A DNA stretch of 5,394 nucleotides from Pseudomonadales bacterium (lineage in GTDB: Bacteria > Pseudomonadota > Gammaproteobacteria > Pseudomonadales > Pseudohongiellaceae): contig JAKSCP010000118.1 in NCBI GenBank assembly GCA_022360535.1, forward strand, positions 1 to 5,394. The letters are read 5' to 3'. This document shows, in pieces, positions 1 through 5,358 of the stretch (positions are counted from its first letter, which is position 1; the number at the start of each line of letters is the position of its first letter). A program made the translations under genes and the position numbers. A model generated the notes under the pieces. It was not told the DNA's origin, did not search any database, and saw only the letters and a program-made list of their open reading frames with translations.

Positions 1-837
1 GAAGAAAGCGATTCTGAAGAAAGCACGGAGCACAGCAAGAGCATTGCTCATTTAGGTATGGCCAAGTGTATTGCCGAAGCGTTCGGCGCACTACTTGGCG
101 GAGCGCTGGCCATGTACTCCTTCGAGTTGATGGTGCTCGCTCAATCTACCGCGGCCTGGATGTGCCTGGTACTGGCCTTGTTCATCGTTGAACCACCTTA
201 TCGGCGCAACGAGTCGACTCAGGACCGGGTGCGTATCATCGAAATACTCAGGCACCTGTTTCATTCAGACGTGGTGTTGAGACAGATAGTGATTGCGGTT
301 CCGCTGTATAGCCTGGCTACGTTCAACGTGATCTGGCTGATTCAACCTTACTGGGAACAGCAAGGATTGTCCCTGGCAGTGTTTGGAGTGCTTTGGTGTA
401 TCCAGAGCCTTACAGCAGCAGTGGCCATGCGTTACGGCTTTGCTGTTGAAAGGAAACTTGGCGCCACAGGTGCCTTGATCGTGATCGGGCTATTACCAAT
501 AGTCACTCAGTTCGGCATGGCCTGGTTTCCAGGCTGGATCGGAATCGGAATCGCCCTGCTGTTGTTTGTAGGGCGTGGATTGAATCAGGTCATCTTGGTG
601 AATGCACTGAATCGTCGAGTTCCCAGCGAGTTTCGGGCGACGGCAAATTCATTCACCAGTTTCCTGTTCCGGCTGTCGTTTATCGTCAGCGGACCGTTGC
701 TCGGTTACGTTGCCGAAGCACATGGTTTAGAAACCGCTCTGAATTCATTGGGGCTTGGCTACATCGCAATCTTTGCATTGGTGATGCTGCCATTGATTCA
801 GTCGGTTCGCAGTATTCAGCAGCGAGTAGCTGCATAA
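1..837 (+). CDS. MFS transporter, C-terminal part (5' end outside window)
   Basis: The frame is open from the first base and ends at TAA 835-837, giving 278 codons. The Met at 58 sits inside a continuous reading frame with no Shine-Dalgarno before it, so the true start lies upstream of the window. Numbering from the first codon, the protein opens with an acidic, hydrophilic stretch (about residues 1-18). About eight hydrophobic segments follow, roughly at 27-45, 46-64, 96-114, 125-143, 156-174, 177-199, 217-237 and 251-269. They match transmembrane helices 5-12 of a 12-helix major facilitator, with the basic central loop at about 66-90. The RATANSF...FR...GPLLG stretch near residues 212-235 is typical of the helix 10-11 region in MFS proteins. 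It would act in the inner membrane as a proton-coupled or facilitated transporter. The substrate cannot be read from this fragment. A strong terminator follows, so it is transcribed separately from glnK. Confidence 0.85.
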   Translation, partial: EESDSEESTEHSKSIAHLGMAKCIAEAFGALLGGALAMYSFELMVLAQSTAAWMCLVLALFIVEPPYRRNESTQDRVRIIEILRHLFHSDVVLRQIVIAVPLYSLATFNVIWLIQPYWEQQGLSLAVFGVLWCIQSLTAAVAMRYGFAVERKLGATGALIVIGLLPIVTQFGMAWFPGWIGIGIALLLFVGRGLNQVILVNALNRRVPSEFRATANSFTSFLFRLSFIVSGPLLGYVAEAHGLETALNSLGLGYIAIFALVMLPLIQSVRSIQQRVAA

Positions 838-854
838 GCAGTCCCTCCCCGTTA

Positions 855-912
855 AGGGGGCTAATGTTGATTTCTTCCTTCCTTCCCCTTCAACATTAGC
901 CCCCTATTTTTT
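855..912 (+). terminator. Rho-independent terminator of the MFS gene
   Basis: A perfect 16-bp stem pairs 855-870 (GGGGGCTAATGTTGA preceded by A) with 890-905. It encloses a 19-nt all-pyrimidine loop, and a run of six T follows at 907-912. It begins 17 nt after the MFS stop codon. The reverse strand lacks a T-run, so it acts on plus-strand transcripts only. It also insulates the glnK regulatory region from read-through. Confidence 0.9.
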
Positions 913-987
913 GGCCCTCCTCTTTTTTAGTCCTCCTCACTCTGCGTTGGTCATACAATTTATCAGCAGTTCATTCCTTTGATTTTT

Positions 988-1004
988 TGCACCAAAGTGG
1001 ATCA
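988..1004 (+). promoter_or_regulatory. Putative NtrC-binding site 1
   Basis: TGCACCAAAGTGGATCA matches the NtrC (NRI) palindrome TGCACC-N4-TGGTGCA at 11 of 13 defined positions. The left half-site is perfect. Its centre is 53 bp, about five helical turns, from the centre of the second site at 1041-1057. Its position upstream of glnK-amtB, a classic NtrC target, supports the call. This is inferred from consensus and context only. Confidence 0.6.
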
Positions 1005-1040
1005 TTCCTGTAACCCACTCTCGAAATCGGTGCCGAAACA

Positions 1041-1057
1041 TGCTCCTTGATGGTGCT
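1041..1057 (+). promoter_or_regulatory. Putative NtrC-binding site 2
   Basis: TGCTCCTTGATGGTGCT matches the NtrC palindrome TGCACC-N4-TGGTGCA at 11 of 13 defined positions, with a perfect TGGTGC right half-site. With site 1 it forms a pair on the same face of the helix, the arrangement NtrC dimers use for cooperative binding at enhancers. It lies 156 bp before the glnK start codon. Confidence 0.6.
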
Positions 1058-1109
1058 TTCCAGGCCGGCGTGATAAAGTTTTTGCCAATCCTGGCGGCGA
1101 CAATCAGGG

Positions 1110-1150
1110 CGCCAAGTGGTGAGTAATTTCGATCAATATCCCACTTGGCG
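1110..1150. repeat. Perfect 10-bp inverted repeat in the glnK upstream region
   Basis: CGCCAAGTGG (1110-1119) and CCACTTGGCG (1141-1150) are exact reverse complements with a 21-nt AT-richer spacer. No T-run follows (ACAAATAATAAT), so it is not a terminator. It ends 62 bp before glnK. It could be a hairpin in the mRNA leader or an operator for a dimeric regulator. The short arms CCTGG (1090-1094) and CCAGG (1163-1167) could form an outer helix around it. Confidence 0.6.
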
Positions 1151-1212
1151 ACAAATAATAATCCAGGCCCGCGCAACAGGATCCGACCCAATATCAAAGC
1201 AGGAGAATAAGA

Positions 1213-1551
1213 ATGAAGCTAATCACCGCAATCATTAAACCGTTCAAAGCGGACGATGTGCGTGAAGCACTATCTGAACTGGGGATAAGCGGTATGACAC
1301 TCACCGAAGTGAAGGGCTTTGGCAGGCAGAAGGGCCATACGGAACTATACCGGGGCGCTGAATATGTCATCGACTTTCTACCAAAAGCAAAGCTGGAAGT
1401 TGCAGTGGCCGATGAACTCGCTGAGCAAGTCGTCGATGCGATCTGCAAGGCCGCAGGTACTGGACAAATCGGCGACGGCAAGATCTTTGTCACCAATCTC
1501 GAGCAGTCCATTCGAATTCGCACCGGTGAAACAGGCAACGACGCGCTTTAA
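1213..1551 (+). CDS. glnK: Nitrogen regulatory protein PII (GlnK)
   Basis: This 112-residue trimeric signal protein has the exact length of the PII family. It reports nitrogen and energy status by binding ATP/ADP and 2-oxoglutarate, and in its unmodified form it blocks the AmtB channel. The start ATG follows AGGAG (1201-1205) by 7 nt. Visible landmarks are the N-terminal MKLITAIIKPFK strand, the T-loop with Gln39 and the uridylylation residue Tyr51 in LYRGAEY, the nucleotide loop GDGKIF (Gly87-Phe92, Lys90), and C-terminal RIRTGE with Arg101 and Arg103. As I recall the E. coli paralogues, Thr43 and Asp54 are more like GlnB than GlnK. Linkage to amtB, whose start is 12 nt after the glnK stop, decides the name glnK. 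Expression is probably NtrC-dependent given the upstream sites. No key residue is missing. Confidence 0.96.
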   Translation: MKLITAIIKPFKADDVREALSELGISGMTLTEVKGFGRQKGHTELYRGAEYVIDFLPKAKLEVAVADELAEQVVDAICKAAGTGQIGDGKIFVTNLEQSIRIRTGETGNDAL

Positions 1552-1563
1552 AGGAAACGATTA

Positions 1564-2871
1564 ATGACAACTATAAATAGAATAAAGAAACCCTTACTTG
1601 CGATTCTGTTGCTGTTAAGTCCTTCAATAGCGTTCGCGCAGGACGACCTTAATGGTGCTAATACCGCCTGGATTCTAACCTCTACAGCATTAGTGCTATT
1701 CATGACCTTGCCAGGACTCTCGCTCTTCTACGGCGGCCTGGTTCGCACCAAGAACGTTCTTTCGGTGCTGATGCAGTGTTTTGCCATTGCTGTCACGATC
1801 TCTGTCCTGTGGCTACTAGTTGGCTATAGCATCGCCTTTGGCCCGTCTGAATCGGCTTATTGGGGTGGACTGAGTAAGGCATTGTTCGCGGGTATCGATA
1901 TTAATTCGATGTCTGGTGATATTCCGGAAACTGTATTTGCCGCCTTCCAGATGACCTTCGCCATTATCACGCCAGCGTTGATAGTCGGCGCATTTGTCGA
2001 ACGTATGAAATTCTCCGCCATGCTTTTGTTCTGCTCGCTATGGACTCTGCTGGTGTACTTCCCTGTGGCCAATTGGGTGTGGGGTGGCGGCTGGCTCGGC
2101 CAGATGGGGCTCATCGATTTCGCCGGCGGCACAGTTGTGCACGTAACTGCGGGTGTGGCGGCGCTGGTTACTGCGCTCGTACTGGGCGCAAGAAAGGATT
2201 TTCTAACCTCTTCCACGCTTCCCCATAACTTAACGATGAGTTTTACCGGCGCCGCTATGCTCTGGGTCGGCTGGTTTGGCTTCAATGCCGGAAGTGCCCT
2301 GGCTGCCGATGGCGCTGCAGGCATGGCCTTGTTTGTCACTCATATTTCCGCAGCAGTGGGCGCACTAAGCTGGATGGCAATCGAATGGATCAAATTCGGC
2401 AAACCCAGTGGTCTGGGAGCAATCACCGGCATGGTGGCAGGGCTTGCCACCATTACTCCTGCGTCTGGCAGCGTGGGGCCGGCAGGCGCGTTAATTGTTG
2501 GCTTGAGCGGCGGTGTTGTTTGCTATTTTGCTACTACTTATCTGAAACAGACACTGAAGATCGATGACTCCCTGGATGTGTTCCCTGTGCACGGGGTTGG
2601 CGGCATGGTGGGTACTTTTCTAGCTGGCATCCTGGTGTCTTCAGAACTGGGGATTTTCAGCGGCAATGGCCTGGCAGAAGGTGCCACCATCGGTTCGCAA
2701 GTGATGGTACAAATAACCGGTATTCTTGCCACCGGTATCTATACCGCAATTCTTACTTTCATTTTATTGAAAGTGGTTGCGGCGGTAACCGACGGCTTGC
2801 GGGTTACCAGCGAACAGGAACAACAAGGGCTGGACATTGCCGATCATGATGAGAAAGGCTATGCCATGTAA
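1564..2871 (+). CDS. amtB: Ammonium channel AmtB
   Basis: This 435-residue inner-membrane ammonium channel of the Amt/Mep/Rh family is normally trimeric and opens or closes by GlnK binding. A basic-hydrophobic N-terminus ending AFA (residue 25) before QDD looks like a cleavable signal peptide, as in other proteobacterial AmtB proteins. The rest has the spacing of 11 transmembrane helices. A constant offset of 25 from E. coli mature numbering lines up every key residue: the Phe gate at 132 and 240 with Phe128 nearby, Trp173 and Ser244 at the outer ammonium site, Asp185, and the twin pore histidines His193 (VVHVTAG) and His343 (PVHGVGG). The conserved tail (DGLRVTSEQEQQGLD, about residues 410-424) is the cytoplasmic segment linked to GlnK docking. 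AGGA at 1552-1555 precedes the ATG by 8 nt. It is co-transcribed with glnK. It appears complete. Confidence 0.97.
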   Translation: MTTINRIKKPLLAILLLLSPSIAFAQDDLNGANTAWILTSTALVLFMTLPGLSLFYGGLVRTKNVLSVLMQCFAIAVTISVLWLLVGYSIAFGPSESAYWGGLSKALFAGIDINSMSGDIPETVFAAFQMTFAIITPALIVGAFVERMKFSAMLLFCSLWTLLVYFPVANWVWGGGWLGQMGLIDFAGGTVVHVTAGVAALVTALVLGARKDFLTSSTLPHNLTMSFTGAAMLWVGWFGFNAGSALAADGAAGMALFVTHISAAVGALSWMAIEWIKFGKPSGLGAITGMVAGLATITPASGSVGPAGALIVGLSGGVVCYFATTYLKQTLKIDDSLDVFPVHGVGGMVGTFLAGILVSSELGIFSGNGLAEGATIGSQVMVQITGILATGIYTAILTFILLKVVAAVTDGLRVTSEQEQQGLDIADHDEKGYAM

Positions 2872-2898
2872 CTGTGTAAGCCACCAGTTTCCAAGTCA

Positions 2899-2937
2899 AA
2901 ACGAAAAGGCAAGGTTCACCCCTTGCCTTTTTCGTTT
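2899..2937. terminator. Bidirectional intrinsic terminator between amtB and the minus-strand operon
   Basis: AAAAGGCAAGG (2904-2914) pairs perfectly with 2921-2931 around a 6-nt loop. A one-base bulge at 2932 and five further pairs (2899-2903 with 2933-2937) extend the stem. On the plus strand the right arm supplies the T-rich tail TTTTTCGTTT, and on the minus strand the left arm supplies TTTTCGTTTT. It starts 27 nt after amtB and lies 37 nt beyond the end of the convergent minus-strand gene, so it probably serves both. Confidence 0.8.
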
Positions 2938-2973
2938 CATTTGGCACTACAGATGGTGATTGCTGCAAATGAA

Positions 2974-3330
2974 CTACCAGTGCTTCGGCAGATCGGGATG
3001 CTTTAGTCTTCGCTTGCGGTACTTTTCGTCTCTGGTCTTGCGATCTATTTCTTCTGCACGCTTCTTTAGAAATTTTTCATCCGTTTTTTCCTGTATCACA
3101 ACCATGCTGTGACTTAACAAACGATAGAGACCTGTGAGCTCCAGAAGCGGTCGCAATCCGAAACCCAGAAAAAGCAACAACGACACATAGCCAACGAGAA
3201 TTTCCCAACCCAATAGGGCCACCGGTATAACAGTCCACAGCATCCCCCGGTACACGCCATGCAACAGAGGACTGTACTCGAATTGTCTGTGTCGGATAGT
3301 AGGCAGATCATCGGGCATGGGATTTCCCAC
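2974..3330 (-). CDS. Small membrane protein of unknown function
   Basis: I do not recognise this protein. It has 118 residues from a GTG at 3330, or 114 from an ATG at 3318 (residue 5). The ATG has GGGAA 5 nt upstream, whereas the GTG has no clear Shine-Dalgarno, so the ATG may be the real start. A strongly hydrophobic region spans about residues 30-58 (LWTVIPVALLGWE, then ILVGYVSLLLFLGFG). It is either one long or two short membrane segments. The tail from about 81 to 112 is very rich in Lys, Arg, Glu and Asp and probably a cytoplasmic helix or coiled coil. It begins 15 nt after the stop of the upstream thioesterase-like gene on the same strand, which implies one transcript. The shared terminator lies downstream. 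The reading frame is well supported by position and by its membrane-then-charged composition, but function is unknown. Confidence 0.7.
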   Translation of the reverse strand: MGNPMPDDLPTIRHRQFEYSPLLHGVYRGMLWTVIPVALLGWEILVGYVSLLLFLGFGLRPLLELTGLYRLLSHSMVVIQEKTDEKFLKKRAEEIDRKTRDEKYRKRRLKHPDLPKHW

Positions 3331-3345
3331 AGCCAGTGCACTCAG

Positions 3346-3768
3346 TCAGGCATTCTTACGCAAGGTGGTGATGGCGTAAACCAGTTTGTTGCCGTCGAGA
3401 TCAGTAAACGTGGCACCCACCAGACAAGTGCTTCTGCCGTCATTGATTACCTCCCCTTTCAATCTGAAGCGGGGACCTAAAACTGGCGCGAAGTAGTCAA
3501 TACGCATATTCACTGTTGCCGACCAGGTGAAGTCACTGGATTTATCAAATAAGGTTCGGCAGGCATACAACGAAATCATGTCAACGTAGGTACCAGTGAA
3601 GCCGCCAAACAGTTGTTTACGCGGATTCAGCAGATGAGTTGGCAGATGGGCTTCTATTTCGATCAACCCTCTTGCTTCCTGAATTATTTTCCACCTGGCA
3701 GATTCCACCAAATCGCCAGCGTTATGCCCCGGCTTCATGAAAATTGGGCGCTCATCTTGATCGCTCAT
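3346..3768 (-). CDS. Hotdog-fold thioesterase-like protein (PaaI/YdiI type)
   Basis: This 140-residue protein has the usual length and layout of single-domain hotdog acyl-CoA thioesterases, which hydrolyse acyl- or aryl-CoA in the cytoplasm as dimers or tetramers. The central motif runs from Asn48 through FGGF (54-57) to Asp63. That matches the N/H...GG...(D/E) active-site pattern on the hotdog helix, with Asp63 the likely catalytic acid. The strand MRIDYFAPV (88-96) and the GRST turn (111-114) followed by LVGATFTDLDGN are typical of the PaaI branch. The C-terminal AITTLRK strand closes the sheet. The substrate cannot be told. The ATG at 3768 has only a weak, close GGG upstream, and Met11 is an alternative start. 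It is the first gene of a probable two-gene operon with the small membrane protein, and it diverges from the serine hydrolase gene. Confidence 0.85.
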   Translation of the reverse strand: MSDQDERPIFMKPGHNAGDLVESARWKIIQEARGLIEIEAHLPTHLLNPRKQLFGGFTGTYVDMISLYACRTLFDKSSDFTWSATVNMRIDYFAPVLGPRFRLKGEVINDGRSTCLVGATFTDLDGNKLVYAITTLRKNA

Positions 3769-3807
3769 AACCCTGCTTACCTGAAACTACTATTGAAAAA
3801 CGCGCTG

Positions 3808-3836
3808 AGAATGAAGGAATTACTGCGACTGGTCAA
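3808..3836 (-). promoter_or_regulatory. Possible sigma-70 promoter for the minus-strand operon
   Basis: Read on the minus strand, TTGACC (3836-3831) is a 5 of 6 match to the -35 box. It stands 17 bp from CATTCT (3813-3808), a weak -10 with 3 of 6 matches. It lies 40 bp before the thioesterase-like start codon. The good -35 and ideal spacing support it, and the poor -10 weakens it. Confidence 0.35.
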
Positions 3837-3859
3837 ATCCGAACCGCCTCCTTTATACT
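3830..3859 (+). promoter_or_regulatory. Probable sigma-70 promoter of the serine hydrolase gene
   Basis: A -10 box TATACT (3854-3859, 5 of 6) stands 18 bp downstream of TGGTCA (3830-3835, 4 of 6 to TTGACA). Transcription would start near 3866, giving a leader of about 25 nt. The leader includes the Shine-Dalgarno GAGG (3881-3884), 6 nt from the ATG at 3891. The -35 overlaps the possible -35 of the divergent minus-strand promoter. Confidence 0.5.
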
Positions 3860-3890
3860 CAAAAGAAATGCACATTTCGCGAGGCCAGCC

Positions 3891-5192
3891 ATGGGACAGT
3901 CCAAACTCCTCAGATCGCCCTTACTTGTAGTAGCACTTTTACTGCCAATCACTACCACGTTTGCTAATGGATTCCCCACCGCTACGCCGGAAAGCCAGGG
4001 TGTTTCCAGCGAACGCCTGGAACGCTTCTCTGCAGCCATGCAGAGCTACATCGACAACAATTTATTGGCAGGAACAGTTTCTCTGATTTCCCGCAATGGC
4101 AAAGTCATTCATGCGGAATCTCAGGGCTGGCGGGATAAAGACAGCGGACAGGCAATGACCGACGACAGCATCTTCTTCATTATGTCCATGACCAAACCCA
4201 TCGTCTCAACTGCGTTGATGATGCTCTATGAGGAAGGGCATTTTCTGTTAACCGACCCCATCAGCAAATGGATTCCGGAGCTGGAAGCAAAACAGGTCAT
4301 CGTACAGGATCAATACGGTACGCATCGCGTACCGCCCAAGCGCCCTATTACCGTGCGGCATGTGTTATCCCACACTGCTGGCCTGGACCCGGCACCAGAG
4401 CATTTGACCGAAGAGGAAATTAGTCGCATTGAGCGGATGGACAATCTCGAAGACACTCTGGTTAACCGAGCCACACTGCCTCTGGCTTTCCATCCCGGAG
4501 ATGAGTGGCAGTATGGCAGCTCTACCGACTACGTTGCCCTGTTGGTTGAACGAATCTCCGGTGAACCTTTGAAGGACTTTTTGCAGCGACGCATCTTTGA
4601 CCCCTTGCAGATGGAAGACACTTTCTATGTTGTACCTCCCGAAAAACGCAATCGTGTAGCAACTGTATATAGCCCCACCGGCCCGGACCAGACGATCGAA
4701 TTCTCTCGCGGCCCTGAGTACAGCGATCAGCCTTTCTTCGGCAGTGATTACTACGGCGGTACCGCTGGGCTGTTTTCCACGATCTCAGACTATTGGCGAT
4801 TCAGCCAGATGATCCTCAATGGTGGGGAACTGGACGGAGTTCGATTGCTTAGCCCCAAGACCGTTAACCTGATGATTACTAATCACACGGGTGACAAGTA
4901 CATTACTGTGCGCGGACCAGGATTCAACTTCGGACTGGGTTACGGAATTCTTGCCGATGCTGGTACAGCAAGAGAACCGCTAACTCCAGGTAGTTTCACC
5001 TGGGGCGGTGCCTGGGGCACCATTTTTTGGGCAGATCCGGTGGAGAATATGATTGGCATCATGATGACGCAGATAACTTCCTACCGTCATCTGAATGTGA
5101 GGCAGGAAACGGCCGTAACCGCCATGCAAGCCATCATCGATAGCTATAGCAACAAACCCTACTCAGTAAAAGGATACGAAGTAATCAAATAA
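3891..5192 (+). CDS. Exported serine hydrolase, beta-lactamase/esterase family (class C-like)
   Basis: This 433-residue protein belongs to the broad family of class C beta-lactamases, DD-peptidases and EstB-type esterases. A signal peptide (basic start, hydrophobic core at about 10-24, cleavage near TTTFA-NG at residue 25) sends it to the periplasm or beyond. The catalytic SxxK is Ser99-Met-Thr-Lys102. The second motif is Tyr208-Gly-Ser210 in DEWQYGSSTDY, where true beta-lactamases carry YxN. The third is Trp371-Gly-Gly373, in place of KTG. This combination resembles esterases of the family more than antibiotic-degrading enzymes. Other family marks are HVLSHTAGL (157-165), GEPLKDFL and YYGGTAGLFST. 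GAGG 6 nt before the ATG fixes the start. It is probably monocistronic and divergent from the thioesterase-like gene. The substrate is unknown, and calling it an antibiotic-resistance gene would not be justified. Confidence 0.92.
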   Translation: MGQSKLLRSPLLVVALLLPITTTFANGFPTATPESQGVSSERLERFSAAMQSYIDNNLLAGTVSLISRNGKVIHAESQGWRDKDSGQAMTDDSIFFIMSMTKPIVSTALMMLYEEGHFLLTDPISKWIPELEAKQVIVQDQYGTHRVPPKRPITVRHVLSHTAGLDPAPEHLTEEEISRIERMDNLEDTLVNRATLPLAFHPGDEWQYGSSTDYVALLVERISGEPLKDFLQRRIFDPLQMEDTFYVVPPEKRNRVATVYSPTGPDQTIEFSRGPEYSDQPFFGSDYYGGTAGLFSTISDYWRFSQMILNGGELDGVRLLSPKTVNLMITNHTGDKYITVRGPGFNFGLGYGILADAGTAREPLTPGSFTWGGAWGTIFWADPVENMIGIMMTQITSYRHLNVRQETAVTAMQAIIDSYSNKPYSVKGYEVIK

Positions 5193-5230
5193 TTCTTTTT
5201 CTAACTACCGATCAAAGGGGAGCGATCTCC

Positions 5231-5353
5231 AGCAGCGAGCGAGGGATTGAAGAACGAGGCGAGCTTGTTTTTGGGCTGGGGAGTTTACGCACCTGTAAAT
5301 GACCCAACCTAAAAACAAGCTCAACGAAGTAATTCAGTTCCGCAGCCGCTGCG
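5231..5353. repeat. Imperfect inverted-repeat (long hairpin) element, REP/MITE-like
   Basis: The core is a perfect 12-bp inverted repeat, GAGCTTGTTTTT (5261-5272) with 5311-5322. It continues inward through a G-T wobble, two G-C pairs, one mismatch and four more pairs (5277-5280 with 5303-5306). Next come two opposed G/A positions (5281-5282 with 5301-5302), one G-T wobble, and a terminal 5-bp stem TTTAC/GTAAA with loop GCACCT (5289-5294). The flanks are also inverted copies: GCAGCG (5232-5237) matches the complement of 5347-5352, and 10 of the next 18 positions match. The element thus folds back on itself over nearly its full 123 bp. It has no T-run after the core, so it is not a standard terminator. 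It sits in a convergent gap, where mobile repeats are often tolerated. I think related sequences recur in gammaproteobacterial genomes, but I cannot verify this here. Confidence 0.6.
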
Positions 5354-5358
5354 TCCAA

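Larger units (their letters stand above)
913..1212. other. Non-coding regulatory interval upstream of glnK
   Basis: This 300-bp stretch between the MFS terminator and glnK contains no gene I can support. An 86-codon minus-strand frame (1197-937) starts at TTG, lacks a Shine-Dalgarno and covers the regulatory sites, so I read it as chance. The interval begins pyrimidine-rich (914-940). It then holds two NtrC-like sites (988-1004, 1041-1057), an 8-bp direct repeat GGCGACAA (1096-1103 and 1147-1154), and a perfect 10-bp inverted repeat (1110-1150). The glnK Shine-Dalgarno AGGAG lies at 1201-1205. A sigma-54 promoter is expected but no window matches the consensus well. Confidence 0.6.

Noticed and set aside
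1110..1124. GCGCCAAGTGGTGAG considered as a third NtrC site
   Set aside because: The half-sites are 3 nt apart instead of 4 and the outer bases do not match.
937..1197. 86-codon minus-strand frame upstream of glnK
   Set aside because: TTG start, no Shine-Dalgarno, no recognisable domain, and it covers the NtrC-like sites and the inverted repeat. Read as a chance frame in regulatory DNA.
1194..1538. 114-codon minus-strand frame opposite glnK
   Set aside because: Lies entirely over glnK, has a Ser/Ala/Pro-rich low-complexity look, and glnK is certain.
1857..2339. 160-codon minus-strand frame inside amtB
   Set aside because: Antisense shadow of a clearly identified gene, with no domain or start signal.
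3114..3341. 75-codon minus-strand frame overlapping the small membrane protein in another frame
   Set aside because: Cys/Trp-rich out-of-frame reading. The alternative frame has sensible membrane and charged-tail composition and operon spacing.
3778..3852. Minus-strand AGGAGG (3852-3847) followed by an 18-codon frame from a TTG near 3836, a possible leader peptide
   Set aside because: Non-ATG start, 10-nt spacing and overlap with the proposed -35 make translation doubtful. The peptide shows no attenuation-type codon run.
3613..3930. 105-codon plus-strand frame across the thioesterase gene and divergent promoter
   Set aside because: Antisense to the thioesterase-like gene and runs through the promoter region and into the serine hydrolase start. 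No family resemblance.
5261..5322. Hairpin considered as the serine hydrolase terminator
   Set aside because: No T-run follows the stem on either strand. The T-tract lies inside the left arm.
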